DNA of 64,000 nt from Gammaproteobacteria bacterium (GCA_009841615.1 VXLL01000018.1:1-64000); one strand, 5' to 3'; positions 1 to 9,244 are shown, counted from the stretch's first letter. The notes: generated from the sequence alone by a model not told the origin. A program made the numbers and translations.

Positions 1-208
1 CTCCTAGGGAATATTTTCCGTTCTAAACTTTTGATCGACTTGGCTAAGCCCGTTTTCATTTAGAACTATTGGTTTGACAAGGGAGCTTGGTAATCAGCTA
101 GTTCTCGTCAGAATCATTCTAAGATAGCACTTGAGTTTCGAAGCACTTCCCGCAGACATGAAGATTTAGTGTTTGACTACTCTTCGCTGTACCAAATTTT
201 ATGGATAG

Positions 209-1366
209 CTAGGCGTCTCGTTGCAGCGCGCTGACTACTTCTGCGACACGCTGGCCGGTGTATTCGATTTCTTCGCTCGTCGTGAATCTCCCAATGGAAA
301 AACGAATCGAAGCGGCTGCTCGTTCATGGGACAATCCTAGTTCCTGCAGAACATAAGAAGGTTCAATTACTGCGGACGTACACGCGGATCCAGACGACAC
401 CGCAACATCGTCCAAAGCTGCGATCAATGTTTCGCTATCAACGGACTCAAAAGACACATTCAATATTCCTGGTACCCGTTGGGATGGATGACCGTTCAAT
501 TCAGCGTTTGGCACTTGGCGTAAGTGAGACCAGAGTCTCTCTCGGTATTCAAGAATTCTGCTGCTCTCGTGCGTCAATTCTCGATGTACAAGTCTCGCCG
601 CAGTCCCAAGTCCGACTATTTGATGAGTAGCGAGCGTGCCAGATCTCATGCCTCGCTCGTGTCCCCCACCATGGATGGTAGACTCGATCTTTACTGGCGG
701 GTTTCGGCGCACATACAAAGCACCGATTCCCTTGGGACCGTAAATTTTATGACCGGAAATACTCAATAGATCAACGTTTAGGACAGCAACATCCACAGCT
801 ATCTTCCCTACGCTCTGTGCTGCATCGACGTGAAAGAGGACATCATGTGCTTTACAAACTTTACCGATTTGTGCGATGTCATTTACTACTCCAATTTCGT
901 TATTCGCGTGCATTATTGATACTAGCAATGTATCTGACGTCAACGCAGCTTCTACGTCTTCAGGCTGTACCAGTCCTTCCGGGCTCGGACGAATGTAGGT
1001 CACTTGGTAACCGCATTCTTCAAGAAATCGGCAAGTGTCAAGTACTGCCTTGTGTTCGTACGATGAAGTCACGATTTGTTTTTTGTTAGAAACTGCGGCT
1101 AATCCTTTAATCGCCAGATTATCTGACTCGGTTGCACCGGAAGTCCAAACAATTTCTAACGGATCAGCCCCGATGAGTTGAGCAAGATTTACTCTTGCTT
1201 CTTCCACTAGCTCTTCGGCTTCCCAGCCGTATGTGTGTGAAACACTCGCGGGATTTCCAAAACAACCATCCAACATTAGACAGTCGCTCATTTTGTGCGC
1301 GACGCGAGGATCAACCGGAGTAGTCGCGGCATAATCAAGATACACTGGTTTGAGTGGTCGCTTCAT
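209..1366 (-). CDS. iscS: Cysteine desulfurase, IscS type
   Basis: PLP-dependent cysteine desulfurase that takes sulfur from L-cysteine as an enzyme persulfide for Fe-S cluster assembly and tRNA thiolation in the cytosol. The PLP lysine lies in SGHKIYG (about Lys207) and the catalytic cysteine in SSGSACTSA (about Cys329), with the EPSYVL context of group I IscS. At 385 residues it is about 20 shorter than E. coli IscS. It stops after the helix following [10 protein letters not shown] and lacks the C-terminal tail known in IscS to help bind IscU. It lies 24 bp downstream of trmJ on the same strand. In Pseudomonas cysE and iscR sit between these genes, but here they are absent, and no iscU begins in the 208 bp left after it. 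The fold assignment is secure; the exact partner is inferred. Confidence 0.93.
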   Translation of the reverse strand: MKRPLKPVYLDYAATTPVDPRVAHKMSDCLMLDGCFGNPASVSHTYGWEAEELVEEARVNLAQLIGADPLEIVWTSGATESDNLAIKGLAAVSNKKQIVTSSYEHKAVLDTCRFLEECGYQVTYIRPSPEGLVQPEDVEAALTSDTLLVSIMHANNEIGVVNDIAQIGKVCKAHDVLFHVDAAQSVGKIAVDVAVLNVDLLSISGHKIYGPKGIGALYVRRNPPVKIESTIHGGGHERGMRSGTLATHQIVGLGTAARLVHRELTHESSRILEYRERLWSHLRQVPNAELNGHPSQRVPGILNVSFESVDSETLIAALDDVAVSSGSACTSAVIEPSYVLQELGLSHERAAASIRFSIGRFTTSEEIEYTGQRVAEVVSALQRDA

Positions 1367-1390
1367 AGAACAGTTTCGATCAGTCGCAGA

Positions 1391-2161
1391 CTATCCACTG
1401 TCGCTCTGTTGTACCTGATCGCTCACAGGGGACTCACTCCTTAATTCCTTTTCAATGTGAGTCAATACCCCTCTCAGGATTTGTACCTCGGTGTGGTCCA
1501 TGTGTATACGACCAAAGAGTCTTCGGAGTCGAATTTCTGCGTTTCTAGGTTCATCTGGATCACTGAAACCCACTCTTAGCAGCACAGACTGTAGATGTTC
1601 CAAAAAGTCGTTGACTTCCGCAAAGGTCGCAAGTGGCTTATCCCATGTCTCCTCGTCCGGATCTTCTTGTGTCTCAAATAAAGTTTGGCAGAACAGGTCG
1701 TAAGCAATGATTTGCACTGACATCGCTAAATTTAACGACCCGTACTGGTCGTTGGACGGTATTCGAACATGTGTGTTACAGAGATTCAACTCATCATTGG
1801 TCAACCCGTTGTCTTCTCGGCCAAATAAGACACTTATACAGTCATCGGATTTAAATTTTGTATGTACGAACTCCGCAAACTGAGTTGATGTCATCATCGG
1901 CCAAGGAATGTGTCGAGCACGCGCACTAGTACCGGCAACGAGAACACTATCCTTCACTGCAGCACTGATTGAGTCGCACACCTGCGCCTGTTCAACGATG
2001 TCTAGTGCTCCTGCCGCGCGCCAATCAGCTTGTGGATCGGGAAATCGCTTGGGATTTACTATTGCGAGCGTACTCAACCCCATGGTTTTCATAGCTCGTG
2101 CAGCACCACCGATGTTCCCTGGATGTGAGGGCTCGACAAGCACAATGCGGATTTCAGGCAT
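1391..2161 (-). CDS. trmJ: tRNA (cytidine/uridine-2'-O-)-methyltransferase TrmJ
   Basis: SPOUT-class, SAM-dependent methyltransferase that 2'-O-methylates position 32 in the anticodon loop of several tRNAs. The start IRIVLVEPSHPGNIGGAARAM matches the family. The trefoil-knot SAM motifs FGREDNGLTNDEL and LNLAMSVQIIAYDL are present, as is the TrmJ-specific C-terminal helical region (RLRRLFGR... ILRGVLTHIEKE). I chose the ATG at 2161 because homologues begin with this MPEIRIV segment; an in-frame start at 2191 would add 10 residues. The gene is transcribed towards iscS and diverges from suhB, an arrangement also found in other gammaproteobacteria. Confidence 0.95.
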   Translation of the reverse strand: MPEIRIVLVEPSHPGNIGGAARAMKTMGLSTLAIVNPKRFPDPQADWRAAGALDIVEQAQVCDSISAAVKDSVLVAGTSARARHIPWPMMTSTQFAEFVHTKFKSDDCISVLFGREDNGLTNDELNLCNTHVRIPSNDQYGSLNLAMSVQIIAYDLFCQTLFETQEDPDEETWDKPLATFAEVNDFLEHLQSVLLRVGFSDPDEPRNAEIRLRRLFGRIHMDHTEVQILRGVLTHIEKELRSESPVSDQVQQSDSG

Positions 2162-2301
2162 AACTGATTTGATCAACTTCAAACCGATCATTCATCGTGT
2201 GTATTGTAAAAGCAAGTACGTTTCCATTTGTGTTTGATGTCAAATTGGAATAAACTTCACTTCATTCCAATCATTTTTAACCTGCAGACATCGATTATCT
2301 T

Positions 2302-3048
2302 TTGGAAGGACTAGTCCGTATCGCGCTCCGAACCGCGCGACAACAAGCACCTCATCTCATTCAAGCACACGAACGACCACCCGTCAGTCGTTTTTCTCCC
2401 AAAGGCTTGCAAGAGTATGTTCATCAGTTGCGGAAGCGAATGACATCTGCGTTCCACGCAATGCTAAACACTCATTTCCCCGAGCATAAGATCGCAGATG
2501 AATCAACTGAGCTTGAGAAACAATCAGGGTATTGTTGGTTTATCGAACCACTATGTGGTGAAGAAAACTTTCTACGTTCCCTGTCCGATTACTGTGCAGT
2601 TATCGGTGTATATCACAACGGCGTAGCTCAGCACATTGTGATTTACCACTATCTTGACGACTCGGAGTACTACGCGACCAAAGATGAGGGTGCAACCGTA
2701 AACAAAAACCGATTGCGAGTCTCGAATACTAGTTCCCTAACACGGGCAGTAGTGGCATACTCACACCAAGATTTGACACTAGACTCTTTGAAGTACCACG
2801 AAAAGATTCGTAAATTGGTTCGCGGTCTGCGGTGTTCTGGATGTGTATCTTTAGACTTCGCTCGAGTCGCTCAGGGGAAGTTAGACGCTTGCATATCGAT
2901 AGGACCGAACAAAGTGATACCAACTGCGGCAAGCTTACTTGTGTCGGAAGCTGGGGGATTCTCGACGGCAGGTTTAAATAACGAAGAGATCTTCATTGCG
3001 GGAAACCCTCAAATTTTTGCGGCCCTCAAGACCGAATTCTTAGACTGA
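2302..3048 (+). CDS. suhB: SuhB-family inositol monophosphatase homologue, catalytic residues lost
   Basis: Homologue of SuhB/IMPase at normal length (248 aa) and in the usual place, divergent from trmJ. It probably starts at TTG 2302, since MEGLVRIALRTAR lines up with the start of E. coli SuhB and a stop codon lies at 2278. The fold-defining text is conserved (IADES, YATKDEGATVN, SLDFARVAQGKLDA, LLVSEAGG), but the metal site is not. The DPLDGT motif reads EPLCGE (Glu82, Cys85, Glu87), the VTxVD motif reads VHQLRK, and the PWD motif reads KVI, so the Asp is Ile206. Only the ADES glutamate (Glu67) remains. Phosphatase activity is therefore unlikely. In E. coli SuhB also acts, independently of catalysis, in ribosomal RNA antitermination with Nus factors; that this copy keeps only such a role is my inference. 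Confidence 0.85.
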   Translation: MEGLVRIALRTARQQAPHLIQAHERPPVSRFSPKGLQEYVHQLRKRMTSAFHAMLNTHFPEHKIADESTELEKQSGYCWFIEPLCGEENFLRSLSDYCAVIGVYHNGVAQHIVIYHYLDDSEYYATKDEGATVNKNRLRVSNTSSLTRAVVAYSHQDLTLDSLKYHEKIRKLVRGLRCSGCVSLDFARVAQGKLDACISIGPNKVIPTAASLLVSEAGGFSTAGLNNEEIFIAGNPQIFAALKTEFLD

Positions 3049-3055
3049 CATCACA

Positions 3056-3083
3056 TTCCAGCCACACTTTAGGGATGCTGGAA
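3056..3083. terminator. Hairpin between convergent suhB and secF
   Basis: A perfect 7-bp stem, TTCCAGC at 3056-3062 with GCTGGAA at 3077-3083, lies in the 40-bp gap between the convergent suhB and secF genes. No strong T-run follows on either strand, so this is at best a weak bidirectional terminator or a barrier to read-through. Position is the main support. Confidence 0.3.
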
Positions 3084-3088
3084 AGCAA

Positions 3089-4009
3089 TTACGAACGCGT
3101 CGCGGTAGCACCTTCTTTTTCTGGCAGCGCAAGTTCTTGGCTCTTGATTCCAAGTAACAGTAATGAACTCGCAGCTACGTAGATCGACGAGTATGTTCCA
3201 ACTATCACACCAATCGTGAGAGCGATCGCAAATCCGAATAGTTGCTCACCACCCGCTATCAATAGTGCTAGTAGTACCAGTAACGTCGTTAACGAAGTTA
3301 CCAATGTACGGCCAAGAGTCTGGTTCAGCGAGTAGTTTATGACGTCCATCGAGGTGCCGCGTTTAACCGCACGAAAATTTTCGCGAATACGGTCGGATAC
3401 AACAATCGTGTCGTTGAGTGAATAACCAATAACTGCTAGCAGTGCCGCAAGCTCAGGAAGATCAAAGGTCCACCGCATGATCGAAAATACACCAGCAACG
3501 ATCACAATGTCGTGCACCAGTGCGAAAACTGCTCCTAAGGCAAACTTCCCTGTAAATCGAAACATGATGTAGACCATGACTAACAACAGCGCGACTAGTA
3601 GAGCTAAAGCTCCCTGTTGGGTCAAATCCTCGCCAACAGCAGGACCCACATAATCAGATTTCAGCAGTTCGGTTCCACTATAGTTTTGCGCGAGCATCGC
3701 ATATATTTCGTCCCCAACTACCGACTGATCCACACCTTCAACAGGAGGAACGCGAATAACAATATCCCGTTCCGATCCAATGTTCTGAACGATTGCGTTT
3801 TGGTAACCGGCTTCCTGTACTAGCACGCGAACTTCGCCGGGATCTTTAGCTTCATCGAAACCAATTTCGACCAGCACACCGCCGGTAAAGTCTAGTCCCC
3901 ATTCCAGATTCATTACTACCAGAGAAACGACCGAAGCAACAAACAGCACAGCTGAGGCGGAGAGTGCGTAAACGCGCTTGGACATGAAGTCAATATTCAT
4001 CAGATCCAC
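3089..4009 (-). CDS. secF: Protein translocase subunit SecF
   Basis: Inner-membrane partner of SecD that uses the proton gradient to help pull proteins through SecYEG. The 306-residue protein has the expected plan: one N-terminal membrane segment (residues about 11-31), the family motif LDFTGGVLVEI, a periplasmic domain, then five membrane segments. Motifs VGPAVGEDLTQQGALALL and YSLNDTIVVSDRIREN are diagnostic. The start overlaps the 3' end of secD by 10 bp, indicating translational coupling in a yajC-secD-secF operon. It ends convergent with suhB. Confidence 0.97.
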   Translation of the reverse strand: MDLMNIDFMSKRVYALSASAVLFVASVVSLVVMNLEWGLDFTGGVLVEIGFDEAKDPGEVRVLVQEAGYQNAIVQNIGSERDIVIRVPPVEGVDQSVVGDEIYAMLAQNYSGTELLKSDYVGPAVGEDLTQQGALALLVALLLVMVYIMFRFTGKFALGAVFALVHDIVIVAGVFSIMRWTFDLPELAALLAVIGYSLNDTIVVSDRIRENFRAVKRGTSMDVINYSLNQTLGRTLVTSLTTLLVLLALLIAGGEQLFGFAIALTIGVIVGTYSSIYVAASSLLLLGIKSQELALPEKEGATATRS

Positions 4010-5937
4010 ACCTTCTCAACGTTCGGACGTCCGTAAATGAGATGAACAATTCCTCGAGACACGAAAATTGCGGTGAACATAGAGGTTACTATCCCTATGG
4101 ACAACGTTACTGCGAAACCAGCAATCGGACCACTTCCAAGAAATAGCAGAATCAATGCGACAAATAGTGTCGTAAGATTCGCGTCGAGGATGGTACGGAA
4201 TGCCCGATCATAACCAGCTGGAATTGCAACCCATGGTTTGGACACCTTCAGTTCTTCACGAATTCGGGAGAAAATCAATACATTGGCGTCGACAGCCATA
4301 CCCACAGTCAAAACCATGCCAGCAATACCCGGTAGAGTTAACGTCGCGCCGATACTCGACATCACCGCGATCACGATGATCAAGTTTAAAGTTAGCGCAA
4401 CATTTGCCACAAAACCAAAAACCTTGTAATAGACTAGCATGAAGGCCAATACTAGTAAAAATCCAATTACAACGGCGGTAAAGCCTCTTTGAATGTTCTC
4501 TTCGCCTAGCGAAGCTCCCACAGTTCGTTCTTCGACAAAGTACATTGGAGCGGCTAAAGCGCCAGCGCGTAGAAACAACGCCAAGTCTTTCGATTCTCGC
4601 ACGCTTAATCCAGTGATTCGAGAGTTATAGCTCAGTGCACTGTCGATATTTGCCACACTAATCAGTCGCCTTTCTTCCTCAATCCGTGTACTTTCCACAC
4701 GCACGCCGTCCACCATTTCTGAGGTTACGATTGGCTTTTGTTCGATAAACAGGATCGCCATATCGTGGTCGACATTGTCTTTCGTTACGTCGTGCATTCG
4801 GTCTCCACCTGGACGGTCTAGAGTGAAGTTAACCTGTGGCAGCCCGTGTTCGTCGCGACCAGGAGTCGCGTTTATGACGTTCTTACCTTCAACGATGATT
4901 TCCTTCTGAATCTCCACCATCCGGCCTCTGTACTCAAATCGTTCTAGCTCAGATGGTCTGTCCCCTGGTTTTGCAGCTAACCGGAATTCCAGCGTCGCGA
5001 ATTTATCCAAGATTCGCTTGGCTTCACTACTGTCTTGCACTCCGGGTAAATCGACAACAATTCGATTCCTCCCGAGTCGTTGTACCAACGGTTCGGACAC
5101 GTTGAGTTCGTTTACTCTGTTTCTGAGTCCCTCAAGATTTTGCTCGATCGCCAAATCTTCCATTTCTTTTATTCGCGCCGTGGTAATGGAAAGTCGAACG
5201 GCCGGGTTTTCCAACGTTTGTGTTTTAGCGAGTTCGTAGTCTGGTAAACCGTAATGTTCACTCAGCGTTGACATTGCACGGTCTCGGACTTCCGCATCTG
5301 CAAATGAAATAGTTATAGACTGCCCGGTGACGACATCCTGACCGGGCAAGTATCGAATTCTGGCTGCTCGAAGACGATCTAAGACCTTTTCAGATTCGTC
5401 TGTCATCTGATTTTTAATCGCCGTGTCCATGTCCACTTGCAAGACAAAGTGGATGCCCCCAGCAAGATCTAAGCCCAACGTCATCGGACGACCGCCGATA
5501 CTCTGAACCCATTTTGGGGTAGTGTCCGCAAGATTCAAAGCCACTACGAACTGTCTATCCTGACCCTCCGGATTTAACCAGTCTTCCAATAACAACTTCG
5601 CCTGATCGCGCTCAATTTCAGAGTGAAATCTAATTAAAGCGCCTTCGCCTATCTGCTCTTGGGCTTTTACGCTGACATCGTTTGATTCAATGGTCTCTAC
5701 GACCTGTCCAATAAAGCCGCTACCAATATTAAATGGTTCTCCAGCAGAATTTTTTTTATTATCAGTTTGTATCTGTATCGCATAGTCTGGAGGAAATAAA
5801 TTCGGTAGCGCGTATAGTCCTGCCACTACGACTACAAGTAGCGAGACAATATACCGCCAAGGCGGATAACGATTTTTGGATCGGCTGGTACTCTGCGTAC
5901 CGAAAATGTTCTGACCGACGAACCGGGAGTCAGCCAT
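4000..5937 (-). CDS. secD: Protein translocase subunit SecD
   Basis: Large inner-membrane subunit of the SecDF translocation motor. At 645 residues it is of normal length. It has an N-terminal membrane segment (about 27-46), the motif LGLDLAGGIHFVLQVD, the periplasmic P1 domain with ILDKFATLEFRLAA, and a C-terminal six-helix bundle with GMAVDANVLIFSRIREEL, whose acidic residues are part of the proton path. It overlaps yajC by 8 bp at its start and secF by 10 bp at its end, so the three genes are one operon. Confidence 0.97.
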   Translation of the reverse strand: MADSRFVGQNIFGTQSTSRSKNRYPPWRYIVSLLVVVVAGLYALPNLFPPDYAIQIQTDNKKNSAGEPFNIGSGFIGQVVETIESNDVSVKAQEQIGEGALIRFHSEIERDQAKLLLEDWLNPEGQDRQFVVALNLADTTPKWVQSIGGRPMTLGLDLAGGIHFVLQVDMDTAIKNQMTDESEKVLDRLRAARIRYLPGQDVVTGQSITISFADAEVRDRAMSTLSEHYGLPDYELAKTQTLENPAVRLSITTARIKEMEDLAIEQNLEGLRNRVNELNVSEPLVQRLGRNRIVVDLPGVQDSSEAKRILDKFATLEFRLAAKPGDRPSELERFEYRGRMVEIQKEIIVEGKNVINATPGRDEHGLPQVNFTLDRPGGDRMHDVTKDNVDHDMAILFIEQKPIVTSEMVDGVRVESTRIEEERRLISVANIDSALSYNSRITGLSVRESKDLALFLRAGALAAPMYFVEERTVGASLGEENIQRGFTAVVIGFLLVLAFMLVYYKVFGFVANVALTLNLIIVIAVMSSIGATLTLPGIAGMVLTVGMAVDANVLIFSRIREELKVSKPWVAIPAGYDRAFRTILDANLTTLFVALILLFLGSGPIAGFAVTLSIGIVTSMFTAIFVSRGIVHLIYGRPNVEKVWI

Positions 5938-6274
5938 CTAAATTGGTAATCGATCCCTTGGGAAGAGTTGCACTCACTGCTTGTTTCTGAAACTGAAGTT
6001 CTGTGTTTTTTGCGACCCTGACAGTTACGTTGTTCTCTTCTACCTTTGAAATGATGCCCATCATCCCGCTAGCCATTATGACTTCGTCCCCACGTTGCAA
6101 AGCACCAACGAGCTCTTGATGTCGCTTGCGTTGCTTTTGTTGCGGCCGGATCAACAGAAAGTAAAACACCACAATTATTCCCCCGAAAATCAGCAGCGTC
6201 GGAAAAATGCTACCCTGACCACCTCCCTCTCCTTGCTGTGTTCCCGCATATGCAACTGTTTCAATCCAGTTCAT
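5930..6274 (-). CDS. yajC: Sec translocon accessory protein YajC
   Basis: Small single-span inner-membrane protein of the SecDF-YajC complex. The sequence shows one hydrophobic helix (about residues 25-43), the YajC signature FLLIRPQQKQRKRHQEL just after it, and a basic cytoplasmic SH3-like tail (GDEVIMASGMMGIISKVEENNVTVRV). A small change from E. coli is the glycine-rich N-terminus. It is the first gene of the yajC-secD-secF operon. In related genomes tgt lies just upstream; here a VOC gene and further genes intervene. Confidence 0.95.
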   Translation of the reverse strand: MNWIETVAYAGTQQGEGGGQGSIFPTLLIFGGIIVVFYFLLIRPQQKQRKRHQELVGALQRGDEVIMASGMMGIISKVEENNVTVRVAKNTELQFQKQAVSATLPKGSITNLDG

Positions 6275-6338
6275 AATGATTCTCCAATGTGTTCAAAAAA
6301 ATTTTAAGTATTCCTAGGATGTGGTTTCGTTAGAACGT

Positions 6339-6743
6339 TTAAGTGTTTAGATCGGGGTCTTTCAACTGACTGATCATGATCCCGTTGTTCTCGGTATCAG
6401 TCGCGAAAGCGAGATAGATTCCTTCCTCGCCCCTGTCTTCGGGTTCAGATCGTACTGAACCGCCGCCATCAATAATTGCCGGACATGCCTCAAAGATGTC
6501 TTTGACCGTGAACGACAATCCAGTCTCTGCATACGATCCATCTCCCCCACCATGAAGAGCAACTGTAGCGGATCCGTGTGTCAGCTCGCTCCAATAAGGT
6601 GAAAACACTTGAACATCTAATCCAATCACGTCTCGGTAGAACTCTACGGCTCTATCCATATTGGTAGCAGAAATTAAATATTTAATACCAAGCAATCCAA
6701 CTCGGCCCTTGTGGTAGCTCTGTGGACTATCGTTTGATGTCAT
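6339..6743 (-). CDS. VOC-superfamily (glyoxalase/dioxygenase-like) protein
   Basis: A 134-residue protein of the vicinal-oxygen-chelate fold, a family of small metal-dependent enzymes and binding proteins. It has the opening beta-strand and helix IKYLISATNMDRAVEFYRDVIGLDV, a middle segment SELTHGSATVALHGGG, and the closing strand NNGIMISQ. The substrate cannot be told from the sequence; glyoxalase, fosfomycin-resistance and dioxygenase-like proteins share this shape. A strong ribosome binding site (AGGAGG) ends about 8 bp before the ATG. It is the first gene of the 3.9-kb segment that separates yajC from tgt. Confidence 0.75.
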   Translation of the reverse strand: MTSNDSPQSYHKGRVGLLGIKYLISATNMDRAVEFYRDVIGLDVQVFSPYWSELTHGSATVALHGGGDGSYAETGLSFTVKDIFEACPAIIDGGGSVRSEPEDRGEEGIYLAFATDTENNGIMISQLKDPDLNT

Positions 6744-7320
6744 TCCTTACGCCTCCTAATCTTCTATATAGTGGCAAAGTTGAAAAATGAAAGCATTCTG
6801 GAGTAATTAAATTTAAAGGGTGCGGAAAGTCTATCGTCTGTAAGTCGATCTGGACTTCCTCAAGTACGACAGGCGGGATCTAGCCGTTGTGGATGTCCTC
6901 GGATGTCGTCTGGCTAGACCGTGTCCCTTATGCTCGCGTTTTATTCGACATTCGAGAACGCGCGTAGGAAGCTAAACGAATGTGTTTTAAAAAAGCGCTG
7001 ACGCCACGACCCCGCGCCGTGTTCGTTGAAAGAGGCGTTAGTGTGCGTGGTAGTTGGTTAAAAAAAGTATTTGCATACTTTTCTACGAAAATTGGGATCT
7101 TTCGCTACAGCTAAGCTTTGCTAGTGGTGAGACTTGGGATGCGAGCCTGAGCACCGTTTATGGAACGATGTTTTGGTCACTCTTCGACCAACACATCGGA
7201 CCTTTTGCCTTCATTCTAGTGCATTTTTTTCAGTTATTGAGTCGGAATTCGAATTCGTCGGAAAGTTTGTAGGTGTCCACTAACTCCTGGCAACTCTATA
7301 TGTTCACAAATTCCTCCAGG
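6744..7320. other. Long intergenic region, no supported gene
   Basis: About 580 bp without a convincing gene. An open frame at 7054-7272 begins with TTG, has no clear ribosome binding site and resembles nothing I recognise, so I do not call it. Around 6880-6930 the segments TCTAGCC and GGCTAGA can form a 7-bp stem around a loop of about 27 bases, which might belong to a small RNA or leader, but I see no known RNA family. Confidence 0.4.
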
Positions 7321-8841
7321 TTAAAATGAACTTTGAATTTGAAAATAGTTTTTAAGTTGGTCGCCTATGTTAGGGTTGAACGGGAATGCTGATGAAGGAT
7401 TGATCACCATCGAATCGATCTCAAGGGTCGCCATAATGCTTCTACGGTCAACCATCTCTCTAAAGTCCTGTGTCGTCATGTATGCTTTAACCTCGTCTAA
7501 TTGCCGTTCCGTCAAAACGTTATGGCGATACGATTCGGTATCGACAAGGTGCATGGCTGCTCTCGATCGGAGATACTCTGTCGGTAGCGACGGTATTTTC
7601 TTGAATAAATCAACTGGATCATGTATCGCCCAACTAGGTAGAATGCTGTCGAAAAAATCTCTTTTACTTCCGTCGGTTGTGATATGTCCTCCCAACTCCA
7701 CAGCTCGGTCAAATTCATACTCGCGTGACAAGTGTCTTCCAATCACTTCGTACGCGTAGTTCTGAGTGTCTCCTGCACGAACGCGAGGCAACAAATCTAT
7801 CGCCTGATCAATATCTTGCGCGGCTATATGTGCTATCAAAAATGCCTCCGGTCCCCTACCGAAATCATCCTCAGGCTCACTAGTTGCAATTTGCAGAGCA
7901 CGATCAAGGTCGGTTTTGGCTATTTCATACAAAACATTCCCCAGTGTTCTATTACGTATTCTGTCATTTGTGAATTCATGGTTGAGAGCCCACTGTATCG
8001 CGCCTTCAGTATCACGCGTTTTCCAATGGTTTGTGATCGTTGTGATTAACTGTTGCTCGTAGGAAGTGCGAGCAACGTTAGGAAGGTAAGCCAAAGCATC
8101 GGCAGGCGATTGTTTGGCGGTTGCCATCATTACCATCAATTCAGCATGGTTGATGACGACGCTGGGCATAGTGTGTAGCCACTTCTTTAGTAATTCAATG
8201 TCTGTCTCGGCCCATATTTCGGCTACTGACTTCAATGTCTCCGCACGGACGTGTTTGTTTTCTATTTGCGCGGCCGTAGCGAAAGCCCCTACTGGGTTTA
8301 ACGGAGCCCACATACGAGCTAATCGCCACAAAAACTCATGGCGGAGCTCGTCGTTTGAGAATGTTTCTTGCGCCTTGTAAAAGAGATCTTGATAACCGAT
8401 CTCCTTTGCAGCGGTGAAAATAACACCGCTCAAGAGCGCGGAACGGAGCTCTCGATCAGTCACCGACTCATAAATTTCATTGAGGACACCTAAACCATCT
8501 CGGGCAACCCACGCATTAACAGTATTGATCAACTCCGCTATTCGCCCGATGTGAATTTGATCGTTTTCTTGCAGGTCATTCCATACAATCTGCGGCTCCC
8601 CTTCAGCAAGTTCATAGTCCTGAGGAAAGAATTTTGTTTTATCAACTGTATGGTCAGTAGATCCCTCGACATCTGTCTTGTTGTCATGTACAGAGGGTGA
8701 GTCGCTATTGGTACCTACCTCTTGACTCAAAAGAGTTTGGGAGATGGTGAAATATGTCGCGATACCCACCACCAAACCGATAGTAATACCTATTGCATAG
8801 TGTCCCACTAAATGCCATCGCGGGAAGTTCAAAGTACTCAT
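7321..8841 (-). CDS. Membrane-anchored helical-repeat protein (paralogue 1 of 3)
   Basis: No function recognised. The 506-residue protein has a short cytoplasmic start, one membrane helix (about residues 13-33), then an acidic linker and a long, entirely helical periplasmic part. That part has repeated motifs such as WALNHE, LDRALQIA and IDQAIDLLPRVRAGDTQNYAYEVIGRHL, as in TPR- or HEAT-like solenoids. The last motifs match the tandem genes at 33469-37211: LLPRVRAGDT against YLPRVRDGIT and YMSKVREGPT, and ERQLDEVKAYMTTQD against SEQTEKVRAHLTEED. This makes a three-member local family. The ribosome binding site AAGGAG is well placed and fixes the ATG. It may act as a periplasmic scaffold or quality-control factor; this is a guess from shape only. 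Confidence 0.7.
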   Translation of the reverse strand: MSTLNFPRWHLVGHYAIGITIGLVVGIATYFTISQTLLSQEVGTNSDSPSVHDNKTDVEGSTDHTVDKTKFFPQDYELAEGEPQIVWNDLQENDQIHIGRIAELINTVNAWVARDGLGVLNEIYESVTDRELRSALLSGVIFTAAKEIGYQDLFYKAQETFSNDELRHEFLWRLARMWAPLNPVGAFATAAQIENKHVRAETLKSVAEIWAETDIELLKKWLHTMPSVVINHAELMVMMATAKQSPADALAYLPNVARTSYEQQLITTITNHWKTRDTEGAIQWALNHEFTNDRIRNRTLGNVLYEIAKTDLDRALQIATSEPEDDFGRGPEAFLIAHIAAQDIDQAIDLLPRVRAGDTQNYAYEVIGRHLSREYEFDRAVELGGHITTDGSKRDFFDSILPSWAIHDPVDLFKKIPSLPTEYLRSRAAMHLVDTESYRHNVLTERQLDEVKAYMTTQDFREMVDRRSIMATLEIDSMVINPSSAFPFNPNIGDQLKNYFQIQSSF

Positions 8842-8914
8842 AAAAAGTAACTCCTTAGGATTAAAAGATCCGACTAAGCTTATCTGACATTTTCATACTT
8901 CAATGCTAAAAGTC

Positions 8915-8931
8915 TGTGAAATATATTCACA
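8915..8931. promoter_or_regulatory. Perfect palindrome upstream of the repeat-protein gene
   Basis: TGTGAA-ATATA-TTCACA, with perfect 6-bp arms, lies about 75 bp upstream of the ATG of the 506-residue gene. It resembles a CRP half-site pair, but the spacer between TGTGA and TCACA is 7 rather than the usual 6 bases. It could be an operator for a dimeric regulator. Confidence 0.35.
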
Positions 8932-9093
8932 TTCTATTATCCTGTAATCGCTATTGGTTTGAAAAGAAGACCTTCGTTTTCCGACATTAACGAAATGTGA
9001 GAGTAAATCGGGAACGGGAGCTTCAGATAGCTAGTAAGAAAACAAGTTCTGACCCTCGCTTCTGGCAGTTCAGAACGAAAAACTGGAAAAGGG

Positions 9094-9123
9094 TTGAAAT
9101 TTCACATTAGTATGTGTTACACT
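9094..9123 (+). promoter_or_regulatory. Candidate sigma-70 promoter for the serine recombinase
   Basis: TTGAAA at 9094-9099 and TACACT at 9118-9123 are separated by 18 bases, a reasonable sigma-70 promoter upstream of the recombinase. Part of the spacer is the symmetrical-looking ACATTAGTATGTGT. Not tested beyond inspection. Confidence 0.4.
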
Positions 9124-9244
9124 TAACGGCAATAAAACGAACGTTTTCTGTACTGTCTTAGTTCATTCGACTACCTTCGATTATCAATATTCGGAAAACG
9201 TGGTAGATTTCACAATTCTGTTCGCACCACTACTTAATGACCCC

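Larger units (their letters stand above)
8842..9244. other. Intergenic region between repeat-protein gene and recombinase
   Basis: About 400 bp of AT-rich control region between divergent genes. It holds the palindrome at 8915-8931, a candidate promoter at 9094-9123 and a second small palindrome, AAAACG-AA-CGTTTT, at 9134-9147. No protein-coding frame looks real. If the recombinase acts nearby, its crossover site would be expected here or at 9812-10219. Confidence 0.4.

Noticed and set aside
7054-7272. 72-codon plus-strand open frame between yajC-side genes
   Set aside because: TTG start, no clear ribosome binding site, no recognisable motif; sits in a long non-coding stretch.
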